A stretch of DNA of 64,000 bases from NCBI GenBank assembly GCA_047967505.1, contig CM106538.1; one strand, given 5' to 3'. A program made the position numbers and the translations under genes. Source of the DNA: Dipteris shenzhenensis. Its lineage: Eukaryota; Polypodiophyta; Polypodiopsida; Gleicheniales. The number at the start of each line of letters is the position of its first letter. Position 1 is the first letter of the stretch. The notes below the pieces were generated by a model that saw only the letters and a list, made by a program, of their open reading frames with translations, had not been told where the DNA came from and made no database searches. Of the stretch, positions 54,460 through 64,000 are shown one piece after another.

Positions 54460-56668
54460 TTGTCTAGGTAGATGAAAGGGCCACTGTGGGTTGCTTCTTA
54501 CTCAGCCAAGAGATGGCACCAGATGCAAGTAAGAAGCAATACCTTGTTGTTGATCTTGTGGTGTCAGCATCACCCGCCCAATCACTGTCACAGAACCCGC
54601 CTAGTTCGATGCCTTTGGTGTAGGTGATCCCGTAGGTGCAAGTACCCTTTAGATACCTTAGCAACCGTAACCCGCATCCCAATGACTCTTTCTGGGAGAA
54701 GCAGAGAATTGGCATAATAGCCCAACTGCATAACAAATATCAGGTCAAGTATTGGTAAGGTAAAGCAAGCTTTCTACCAATCGTCGGTACAAAGGAGTAT
54801 CGACCGGCTGAGATGTTTCGTGAACACTTAGCTTGAGTCCGACCTCAATGGGAGTTACTATTGTCCTGCAATCCTCCATCTGAAATCTCTTCAGAAGTTC
54901 TCTGCAGTATTTCTCCTGTGAAATGAAGATCCTGTCTTTGGCCTGCTTCACTTCTATCCCAAGGAAGTAGTGTAATAACCCAAGGTCAGTCATCTCAAAC
55001 TTAGTCATGAGTAGCTCCTTGACTTGGGAAATCTTCTTGACATGGTCGCATGTCAAGATAAGATCATCAACATAGAGGATGAGTACCAATCGCAACCCCT
55101 TCTCAATGAACAAGTAGAGGTTTGCCTTAGAAGGGCTCCGACTTAGCCCTATCTTCTGAAAGAATACATCTATCCTTTGGTACCAAGCTCTGGGGGCCTG
55201 TTTCAGCCCGTATAATGCCTTCTTCAACCTGTAGACCTTTAATGGGGACCCTGGATCTTGAAAACCCTGTGGCTGCTCTACGTACATCTCCTCTTCCAGG
55301 GCTCCATTAAGGAATGCGAACTTTACGTCCATTTGAAAAATAGGCCAATGGAATTGGGCAGCACGGCCAATCACTGTTCGGATAGTAACCATGCGAGCTG
55401 TGGGAGCAAAAGTTTCATCAAAATCTATGCCTTCAGGCTGAGCAAAACCTTTGACCACTAATCTTGCTTTATACTTATCCAAGCTGCCGTCCGATTTGAA
55501 TTTAAGTTTGTATACCCACTTAGTGCCGATGACTTTCCGTCGCGGGGGCCTGGCCACTAAGTCCCAGGTATTGTTCTTCAGGATAGCATCCATCTCTGCC
55601 TGCATGGTAGCCTGCCATTCTGGATTGTCCTTTGCCTCCTCAAAGGACCTTGGCTCTTCAAGCCGAGCCACCAACGCAAAGTTCACGGATGGGGTCTTCT
55701 TAAGACGTTGGGACCGATGCAATCCGGAACTGCTACTCTCAGGTATATCGGTGACTCGAGAGTCTTCCAATGTTCTTAGGTACCATTGGGGCAACCTCTT
55801 CTGCTTCTCAGTGGGAGGAGGAACTGGAACTGCTTCTGGAACATCCTGCTCTTCCTCAGTACCTTGTGGAATATCACCTTCCGATTTCGCCACCTCTTGG
55901 ATGGTCAACCTGGGGCGGGGTGGGTTCGGGGATTGAACAATCTCCTCCTCCTCAACCTGAGGCTCCTCCTGGGGTTCAGATTCCTTTTCCTCGAAGATGA
56001 CATCCTGACTGATAAGGATTTGCTTCTTTACTGGGTCGAAGAGTCGTTAGGCCTTGGATTCTTCGCTATACCCAACAAAGATACATTTTTTGCTCCGGGA
56101 ATCAAGCTTGGTCCTCTCTTCCTTGTGCACATGCACCCATGCGTTAGAACCAAAAATGCGAAGATGAGTGATAGAGGGCTTCTTACCATAAAATGCCTCA
56201 TATGGAGTCTTGTTCTTGACGGCCTTCGTCTTGGTCCTGTTGAGGATGTGTATTGCTGTATGGACAGCTTCACTCCAATAGGCTTTAGAAAGGTTTCTCC
56301 CTCGTATCATAGCAAGCCCTGCCTCCGTGGTGGTTTTGTGCTTCCTCTCGGCTACCCCGTTCTGTTGAGATGTACGTGCTGTGGTGAGTTGTCGCTTGAT
56401 CCCATGCTTGCGACAAAATGTGTTGAACTCATTGGAGGTGAATTCTCCCCCCCTGTCTGTACGGAACATCTTGACATTCTCCCTTGTCTCCTTTTTAACT
56501 TTGGCCTTCTAGTCCTTGAATTTCTCGAAAGCCTGTAACTTTTTAGCCAAGCAATACACCCAGGTCATTCTACTGAAATCATCCGCGAAGAGAAGTGAGT
56601 ACCTGGATCCTGTCCACGATGATGTAGACATTGGGCCATGAACCAACTCAAGTGGTTTGCTGGCCCAC
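54460..56668 (-). pseudogene. Ty1/copia element G fragment (integrase to RNase H)
   Basis: Integrase core fragments (FADDFSRMTWVYCLA, FRTDRGGEFTSNEF with QQNGVAERKHKT) lie at 56047-56660. A long frame at 54745-55908 contains the whole RT: FEEAKDNPEWQATMQAEMDA, GTKWVYKLKFKSDGSLDKYK, QMDVKFAFLNGALEEEMYVE (motif A), YGLKQAPRAWYQ and LILYVDDLILT (motif C). RNase H follows to VALSST and is truncated. It is a different copia lineage from A, B and F. The RT is the most complete in the window. Gag, protease and LTRs are absent. Confidence 0.9.
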
Positions 56669-56670
56669 AT

Positions 56671-56777
56671 AAGTTAAGAAGTTTGTGATTCCACATCCCA
56701 CATGCACACTGTGTGAGCTCCTGGGCATTACTATCAGTCTTCCGCTGTGTGTACCCTCTGTTGGGTCATTTCTAACA
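56671..56777 (+). repeat. 3' end fragment of a C/D-family LTR
   Basis: AAGTTAAGAAGTTTGTGATT to GGGTCATTTCTAACA matches the last ~105 bp of the element C LTRs. It truncates the copia G integrase. No other part of the element is adjacent. Confidence 0.85.
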
Positions 56778-56789
56778 CTTCCCATCTTA

Positions 56790-57240
56790 GACCCGTGTGG
56801 ATCGGGTCGTAGGAAAGGATCTGGCAATGGCGTCCTATACTATTGAGGCAAGGGTGTCTGAGGCGTGGGCGAGGTCTATATCATCTCCTAGTAGGGTCGG
56901 AATCTCTCTAGCTAAGTAACTCACATATACTGGGTCAAGGGCACGGTCAAAGTGGATCTAGGTGCGAACAGGTGTGGCAGGAGCTCTCTCTGTGATTGGC
57001 ATAGTAGCAGAGATGCAGATGGCTAGATATGAATGGTCAGCTCCGAGTGGGGGAAGGGGTATTGTGAGGTCATGTATTCGTAAAGCGAGAGCCAAATGCT
57101 AGTGCGGTTGATTGTCATGTATGTAGCACCCTTTCGAGGATGCGATCTCCCGAAGATAGACTAGACGAAATTTGAGCGGCTACAGGTGATTATGAGGTCT
57201 AGGATGATTCGGTGTAAGCCTTCAGTCCCACATGAGATAG
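56790..57240 (-). pseudogene. LINE endonuclease fragment
   Basis: The minus-strand frame shows PLPPLGADHSYLAICISATM and FDRALDPVYVSYLA, equivalent to GADHTYLFFSIS...FDR in LINE E1. It is interrupted by a stop. Confidence 0.6.
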
Positions 57241-57299
57241 TATAGGAAGAGGTCACCATGACACCTCTCTAGATTGATGCCATCTTCAGATAGTGACAT

Positions 57300-58056
57300 T
57301 CATTCACAGAGTCTGGGACTTACCTCACTAGAGTCTTCCTAGGCTGGCCCTGGAGACATCCAGACGATGAGCGGAGGGTGGGCAGATACATGATATGCAC
57401 ATATATCCACATGGCTTGCCAGGCACAGTATCCAGATGGACAGACTCCCCCCCTTTTAGTACAGCATGGATGCACCTCGTGAGTTGATCCCACGAGATGA
57501 GATCAACTGTATCATACAGTTAGATTTCCTCCACCTCCATACATCTCGGACTTGGGGAGGGGACTAGGAGCTCCTCACCAAGATCTAGTTCTACCGTGAC
57601 CACTTCCTAAGAGTATGGAAGGAAGGATTCATCATCAGACCCCAATACCTCGAGGACAAAGATGCCATTGGACAAATGCGGGTTTTGTCCCACCAGTTGA
57701 GGATCGAAGCAGGGAGAGCAGCAGAGGTATACCCAAAGAGCAGAGGATTTGCACACTATGCATGATGGGGGCGGTTGAGACACAGGAGCATTTCCTTTGT
57801 ATTTGCCCAACCTACTATGAGATCCAGGGGCCCACTATCATACTGATCCATTTCCATGACCAGGTTTGCATTGGGCTCTATCTAATGGAGATGCGCCGAC
57901 ATAGGGAGACACTAATGCGACAAATAAGAGAGCAACAGGAGGTGGCTAGACCACAGGACATAGAGGTTAAACAGACACAGTGTCACGTCATAGGCTTCTA
58001 CACATTTTAGTCAGCTCCAAGACACAGCGGAGTAGAGGAGGAGCTAGCTGATATGA
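57300..58056 (+). pseudogene. LINE ORF2 C-terminal fragment
   Basis: FYRDHFLRVWKEGFIIRPQY, then IEAGRAAEVYPKSRG, ICTLCMMGAVETQEHFLCIC and PTYYEIQG correspond to the end of ORF2, including the Cys/His zinc-like motif. 57300-57600 holds stop-broken upstream sequence. Confidence 0.72.
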
Positions 58057-58640
58057 GGGCAGCTTGGATCAGTCGAGAGAGCCAACACGATGCCTCCGAG
58101 AAAGAAAGAAATTTTATTAGAGTCTTCGGAAGACCGATGGGTCTATGAGATTGGAAGAAAATCTGATACAAATCAGAGTAAGGGTGGAGATACCGATGGG
58201 TCTATGAGAGACGGACACAAAGACCACGCGCGAGATAGAGAGTGCCCAGATCACATTCTATTGAGGTCTGACCTATCATAGCTTTCCTTAGGGGGGATCG
58301 ACAGAGATGAAGCCTAGAGAGTTCAGAGATCGAGGAGACCACATCCCCCGCCATAGTGCGAGACAGCTCGACAAACACAAATACGAGATATTTTCCTAGC
58401 TCACCAGAGAGACATCACTGTACCGGCCTTCGGTTTCTGAGTCCCATCTCCGTAACTGACTTGATTCAATTTGTACTTGATTGATTATGATCATTATGAT
58501 TCTGCCAGTATAGATTAGTACTCAGCAAGGGCCCTAGTGTGCCCTTGTTTGAGTATATTTTTTGTGTGCACTTTGTCCCATAGGCCCGCGAGCCCTCCCG
58601 CGGACGTTAATAGATCTCTCTCTCTCTCTGTCTCCCTAGA
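58057..58640 (+). other. LINE 3' UTR-like stretch
   Basis: No gene is visible. 58099-58195 repeats the 53476-53570 segment (GAAAGAAATTTTATTAGAGTC). 58500-58600 has CAGCAAGGGCCCTAGTGTGC and GGACGTTAATAGATC, a likely LINE 3' end, followed by (TC)n. Confidence 0.45.
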
Positions 58641-58843
58641 ATGGCCTCACTTCCTCTCCAACCACCTGTGAATCCATTCCCTACTGCCACGGACTAGAAC
58701 CTACTCTCTATCCATCTCACGTTATCCCCCTCTCTGTTTCTGCCCTCCTGAACAGTCCCATCCCCCTCTCTGACCTTGCCTCAGCCCCCTCTCTCCCTCT
58801 ACCCTCTTGCACAGTTCCGATCACCGTCCCCATCTCGCCTTAG

Positions 58844-58896
<53 letters not shown>

Positions 58897-59400
58897 CAGC
58901 TCCCCCCGCCGCCTACCTCTGGCTGCCTCCTGCCTCTCCTCTCGTGCCTCCTGCCTCTCCAGCCCCCCGCCGCCTACCTCTCGCGCCGCCTGCCTGCCTC
59001 TCCAACCCCCCCCCGCTTGCCTCTCTAGCCCCCCACCGCCTGCCTCTCCAGCTCCCCTGTCGCCTGCCTCCAGCTCCCCGTCGCCTGCCTCCTCCTCGCC
59101 GCCTGCCTCCTCCCCCTCGTCGCCTGCCTCTCCAGCCCCCCGTCGCCTGCCTCTCCAGCTCCCCCCCGCTACCTCCATCCTGCTGCCTGCCTCCTCCCCC
59201 CCGTTGCCTGCCGTCGCATTCCCTCTCCCTCTTCCACGCTGCCTCCTCCCTCGCCTGCGCTGCCTCTTACCTCACTGCCTAGACCTGCAACACCCGTTGC
59301 CCCTGCCTCGTGGTCTGAGGGCCCTTGTTAGCTGCAAGCCTTGGCTTGCCACTGGGCCTGTGCAGGCCTGCGCACCCCTACAGCAATGCTGAACAAGATC
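58641..59400 (+). repeat. C/T-rich low-complexity leader
   Basis: (CT)n and CTGCCTCTCCAGCCCCCCGC words fill 58750-59300. It is probably the 5' leader of LINE E2, comparable to that of LINE-N. Its open frames are compositional. Confidence 0.8.
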
Positions 59401-59439
59401 TGCCTCTGCAGGAAATCGTGCACCTAAACAAGTTCTACA

Positions 59440-60539
59440 ATGGCCCACAAACCCAAACAGTCTTCGAAGCCAATTGTGGGAGACATCGCAAAGCGCATCT
59501 CCAGGAGTGGATTAGCAATTGACAGCCAACCAGTCCTGAAAACATCGGGTGCAATGGGCACCAATGCAGTTCTTTCTCCCGCAGCCATCATCTCTACTCC
59601 GACCACTGCCTCCCCCACCAGTGTACCAAATACCCTCAGCCTGCCTCCCACTCCAGCTCCCCCACAGTTCCTCACCCCCCACACAGCTCCCTTTTGTCTC
59701 CACCACTCTTATGTCCCCCCTTCCCCTCACCCGGCAGCCTTTCTCCACTCCCCTGCCATATACAGCCAGCCCATCTCCCATGCCCCACCAGCCCTACGCC
59801 GTGTCCTAGTTCGCACCCCCTCGGGTCCCACCTGAGACGATAGATTACATCTTTACGGAGCTACATCGACTACGGGATCATACCGTAGCACAAGATCAGC
59901 TTATTCAGAGCATGCGCTAGGAGATCACTCACCTCCGTCAGGAGGTTCTCTCTCACTTCTACAGTCACAGCGGCCCCGTGCACTACACTAGAGGTGGGGG
60001 AGCGGATCGCTACCATCGAGACTGCTATTGCGGAGACTACCAGATGGGTGGACGTTGCGAGACGGGTACCCAAAGTAGCAGTCTCAGCCACCATCGCCGA
60101 GCAAGAACAGAGGGCCAGTAAGGCTCTCAACATCTGAGTATGAGGTATCCCCCGCGCAGATTCACTCACCTCCTTAGCGGACGCGACTGCTTTCGTGACC
60201 TCTACCCTCGGCCTCGTCGAGCATGGGATCGAGCATGCATGGCGCACAGGATGGGACCCCACGCGCCCACAGCCACTCATCATCCGATTCAGGGATACTC
60301 ATGCTCGACTTGTAGCTCTTAGGCAGCGTGCTACACTACGGGACCACCCTACTATCATCATGGATGAGGATCTCACACCTATGCAGGTGGAAGAGCGGTG
60401 CACCCTGCTTCAGCAGCGAGATGTAGCCCGTCAGGAGGGGAAGTGGGCTGTCGTCCGAGATGGCCGCCTATTAGTTGGCCCCTACCGTCGAGCCCCACCA
60501 GGTACTCTAGACACGGTAGCAGGCTCCCCCTCCAAATAG
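59440..60539 (+). pseudogene. LINE E2 ORF1
   Basis: The start MAHKPKQSSKPIVGDIAKRI is followed by a Pro/Ser/Thr-rich segment to 59835, a broken coiled-coil part, and a final intact frame at 60195-60539 with RTGWDPTRPQPLIIRFRDTH and GKWAVVRDGRLLVGPYRR. This resembles the C-terminal nucleic-acid-binding domain of L1-type ORF1 proteins. Two or more frameshifts separate the parts. Confidence 0.7.
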
Positions 60540-60545
60540 GGAGAC

Positions 60546-61660
60546 ATGGTCTATGAGATGCAGACTCAGCACACAGTACCCTTGGCATGCACCATATGGA
60601 ACTGTAATGGTACCCTATGGTCTGACCCTGGGAACTTCTCAGAGTCATACAATGGACGCGACATCGTTTTCTATACAGAGACACATCAGAGCCCCGAGCG
60701 CCCTCTCCCCTCGGTCAGTGGCTATACCTGGGAGTCAATATTCCACGAGGAGACCAGATACACTGGGGGGGTCCAAGGATCAGGCGGAGTTGCAGTACTC
60801 TTTCGTTCAGCACTCACGAGCTTGATATCCGTGGTTAGACTGGATGTCCATGCCCGTTACCTATGGCTCTGATTTCAACGCCCCTCCACACGCGACCTCT
60901 TTATTGCAGTCTGCTACTTTCCTCCTGAGACGTCACATTTCGCACGGATGCTACGTGAGGATACGGGGGTATCGCCCTATTTAGATCTCTACTCAGACAT
61001 TGTGGAGTTCTCCAGACGCGGAGAGGTCCTCCTAGTTGGGGATTTCAACGCAAGGACAGGTGCACATCAGACATCACTCCTGGACTTCCACTCAGATCCG
61101 GTCCTATTACCTGAGATGGACATAGAGGACTCGGGCTTCCCCCACTCCTCGGCTGACAGTCGCGCTCTCGTTACTGCGTATGGGTAGGCTCTTTTGGACC
61201 TTGGACGTATACATGACTTGGTCATCTACAATGGACTAGACCGGTGGCCTGCCTCCTCTGGTTTCACATGTTTTCCACATGGCGGAGGAGCCAGTGTCGT
61301 CGACTACATTCTGGGATCTCTTGCTTTAGCCCCACAGATCACTGACTTCCGTACTGCGCCCTTACCCCTAGGAGCCAACCACACTTACCTGTTCTTTCAT
61401 ATCCTTGCGCCTCGAGTCCCTCCCAGCCACACCCCGCACTACACTACCTATCAGGATATACACTTTGATCATAACCTCTCACCTGATTACTCAGCCCACC
61501 TAGCCTCCCTCCTCAAACACATAGACACCATACCCTCTCTAGATCACCGAGCCGCCCTTATCACCCACTCCCTTCACAATGCAGCCCGCCACAATTTTCC
61601 TTCCACTACTCGGTCCACCCGCCCTCCACCCGCTGGCTCCACCCCTTGCAATAGCTAATA
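60546..61660 (+). pseudogene. LINE E2 ORF2 endonuclease
   Basis: TIWNCNGTLWSDPGN, VFYTETHQSPE, VLLVGDFNARTG, SVVDYILGSL and PLGANHTYLFF are successive AP endonuclease motifs, with Asn in place of the usual Asp of the SDH/ADH motif. In-frame stops occur at about 60870 and 61185. The domain nicks target DNA in LINE retrotransposition. Confidence 0.85.
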
Positions 61661-62752
61661 TGATGACGAGTGTAAAGCATTACGCTGCACACTCCGACTC
61701 ACGACCCAGTGAAACGCTAGGGCCAACCCACATCTCACCAAGGATTATCGTCGACTAGTCCGTCGCAAGAAGCTAGCCTTCCTGTGCCAGAATGAGGATA
61801 CGCTACTGAACATAGCAACTCCAAGGATTTCTCGAGGAAATTTTTAGAACGCCGATCCCCCTCCCCCCTCACAGACACTTTCCTCTGGCACTCCTACGCA
61901 CGTACACTCTATGATATCCCTGATCAGCCTCCTCCTGACCTCTCAGCCACCCCCCGCCCCACTTCTTGCACCCTCTTCACAACCCAGGGAGTCACCCACG
62001 CAGCGCTTAAGCTTCACAACGGCCAAGCTAAGGATCATGAGGGCCCATGCACAGAGTTTGTTGCCTATGGCATCAAAACTCTAGCCCCCATCCTGGCAAC
62101 GCTGTTCAATGAAGCTGTCTGCCACGGGTTCCCCAGAGCCTGGACCCTGAACACTATCACACCCATCCACAAAGCAGGAGATCCCATGGATCCAGGGAAT
62201 TACAGGACCATCATGATTGGACATGTTATGTCCAAGATCTATGCATCAGTGTTAGATGGTGAGGTCAATGCTCGCGCAGAGGTACAGGGGCTCAGGGCAT
62301 CCGGATAGGCCGGTTTCAGGACGGATCACTCGACTTACGATCACATTTTTACACTTAGAGGGATCATTGAGGAGGCCAAACACAGGAGACAGGGAGTATA
62401 TTGTTGCTTTGTGGATTTCCGCAAGGCATTCGACACCGTTTTCCGCGCCCGACTCATCAGACGCCTGCAGGAGTTAGGCTACGACTCGGAGGTTATCAGG
62501 GCACTAGTAGCTCTCTATGAGCGGGTGATGGGCCATATTGGCACCAGCTGGACCCTAGAGATCACGAGCACTATCGAAGTCAAACAAGGATGTCCCTTGT
62601 CACCGACTCTATTTGGCCTCTACATCGACGAGCTCGAGACCACCATCAGGACACTCGGAGGTGCAGGCTGCTCTCTTGCGGAGGCTGTCATCCAAATTCT
62701 CCTATACGCAGACGATGTAGTACTACTATCCTCTTCTGCTACTGGTCTTTAG
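61661..62752 (+). pseudogene. LINE E2 RT
   Basis: HKAGDPMDPGNYRTIMIGHV, YCCFVDFRKAFDTVFRARLI (motif A), VKQGCPLSPTLFGLYIDELE (motif B) and ILLYADDVVLLSSSATGL (motif C, YADD) are all readable. Frameshifts lie near 61860 and 62310, and a TAG ends the frame at 62752. The active-site residues are intact, but the gene is not translatable as it stands. Confidence 0.87.
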
Positions 62753-63968
62753 CGACACCTGGATGGACTTCAGGTCTTCTGTGATACACATGACTTGAAG
62801 GTCAACCTTGGGAAAACCAAGGTGATGATCTTCAACACTTCCAGACCCGCTATGCACCGAGAGTAGTTTCTCTTCGCCAGTGACCTTGTTGAGATAGTTG
62901 ACTCTTACACATACTTGGGCATTGTCTTCTTAGGCCCGATCTTCACGATGCGCCCGGCCATGTAGGCCAGGATCAGCCGGGGCTACGCTGCTCTTGCCAG
63001 GCTGGAGCGACAGTGCTACCACTCCCACTTCGAGGACCCGCGGACCAAGTCTCTCCTTTTTTATTCTTTGGTCCGCCCGGCAGGCATGTACGGTAGCCCG
63101 TGGTGGGGAGCCGACCTTTCAGACACAGAGTGGGCTCGAGTCGAGCACCTACAGATACTGATGTTTGCTTGGATGATCCGCAGCAAACCATCGGTACCAC
63201 ACCAGATCATTCTGGCAGAGTTCGGCGCCTCACCCCTACAGCTCGATGCGGCTTTCCAGGCTATCACTTATCTACATAGAGTCAGGGATTTCAGCTCCTC
63301 CTCCGACGGTCGCCTCTGCCTACCTTGGCTAGCCCTATCCTCCTCTATGGCCTTATCTGTTGATGGGGACCAGAGATGCTGGTATAGTCGTCTTTCCAGT
63401 TGGTTCACCCGACTGGGCCTCGACTTAGACCGGTTGCCTCCTTTTCAGTACAGCCTCGATGCTCCACCATCTCCCCTCTCCCCCACTGACCAGGAGGTCA
63501 ACCGGCTCATTCGAGCGGATCTGCTCCAGCTTCACACCTGGTGGACATGGTTTCTTCACCCCGAGCTTCCTATGAAGCTCGACTTCTACTGCCGACACTG
63601 CCTCCAGATCTCACAGGAGGGCTTCATCACACCTCCGGGTTACACATACCTTCATCTACCACATGCGCTCCGGATCTCCCTCGGTCAGTTTAGGGTTTCG
63701 TCACACACCGATTACGGATCGAGAGCGGACGCGCAGAGGGTATCCCACGAGAGGGCCGCCTTTGCCCACTTTGCGATTTGCAGGAGATCGAGTCGGAGGA
63801 GCACTTTGCTTTCAGATGTCCTATCTATTATGCCATTCGAGGCCGATACCACTGCCTCTTTCGCGACAGATTCGGCCCCCTCCCACACATGCTGCAGTTC
63901 TCGGATCAGCGATGCCTAGCCGCTTTCTTACATGAGATGACTCGCCACCGAGATACCTCTCTCTGAGC
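62753..63968 (+). pseudogene. LINE E2 ORF2 C-terminal region
   Basis: VNLGKTKVMIFNTSRPAM, then ARLEQRCYHSHFEDPRTKS-type and GMYGSPWWGADLSDTEWARV (63068-63760) continue the post-RT domain. A frameshift near 63770 leads to EEHFAFRCPIYYAIRGRYHC and the final TGA near 63966. The last 35 bp of the window may be LINE 3' UTR. Confidence 0.82.
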
Positions 63969-64000
63969 ATGGTGACACGCGCAACACACACAGCGTGAGG

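Noticed and set aside
58776-59282. Pro/Leu/Ser-rich 168-codon frame
   Set aside because: Same compositional artefact as in LINE-N.

Overview
The window is repeat-dominated plant nuclear DNA. A complete but decayed 18S-ITS1-5.8S-ITS2-26S ribosomal stretch lies near the left end and its sequence is land-plant. The 5.8S 3' part (…GGCTTGTCC…) and the retroelement mix suggest a fern or another early-diverging vascular plant; the lineage is inference and the land-plant call is firm. No intact cellular protein gene was found. The only candidate for host coding sequence is one well-delimited orphan exon at 15522-15796 (minus).

Layout. 1-4966: rDNA unit with upstream spacer, a Pol I promoter-like site, 18S, ITS1, a 5.8S lacking about 20 internal bases, ITS2 and the first ~475 bp of 26S, then an abrupt junction to a Ty3/gypsy fragment (4967-5690). 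5.7-9.4 kb: CT- and G-rich low complexity, a tandem trio of tRNA-derived SINE heads, a ~370-400 bp tandem duplication and an LTR-retrotransposon primer-binding site. 9.43-10.92 kb: a GC-rich degenerate minisatellite. 10.9-12.8 kb: a Ty1/copia end fragment abutting a decayed reverse transcriptase/RNase H fragment that looks like an endogenous caulimovirid. 12.8-16.4 kb: AT-rich, gene-poor DNA with the orphan exon and a SINE. 16.5-25.1 kb: a plus-strand LINE split by a 5.57-kb copia element (A) with 5-bp target duplications.

26.1-43.3 kb: one old minus-strand LINE (E1) broken by three insertions: copia element F (4.5 kb, TSD CTTAC), an internally deleted plus-strand LINE (LINE-N, TSD ATCATGAGACTC) that itself hosts a gag-only LTR element (D), and a gypsy-like LTR fragment. 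43.9-52.95 kb: a second gag-only LTR element (C) of the same family as D, carrying copia element B (TSD ATTGT) inside its 5' LTR and a LINE tail inside gag. 53-58.6 kb: LINE and copia fragments. 58.6-64 kb: a plus-strand LINE (E2) with ORF1, endonuclease, RT and C-terminal zinc region, damaged by several stops.

How the parts relate. Copia A, B and F form a related set with short (~250-270 bp) LTRs, a TGGTATCAGAGC primer site, a peculiar two-block repetitive leader and damage in the RT region. C and D are LTR elements that encode Gag and a conserved unrecognised block but no visible pol, so they would need proteins in trans. E1, E2, LINE-N and many fragments are LINEs with a C-terminal Cys/His region. 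The most notable observations are the gag-only LTR family with its conserved unknown block, the unprocessed-looking ends of element D, the shared leader architecture, a 42-bp foldback in the leader of B, the transition-riddled rDNA copy, and the caulimovirid-like fragment. All coordinates and comparisons were made by eye.
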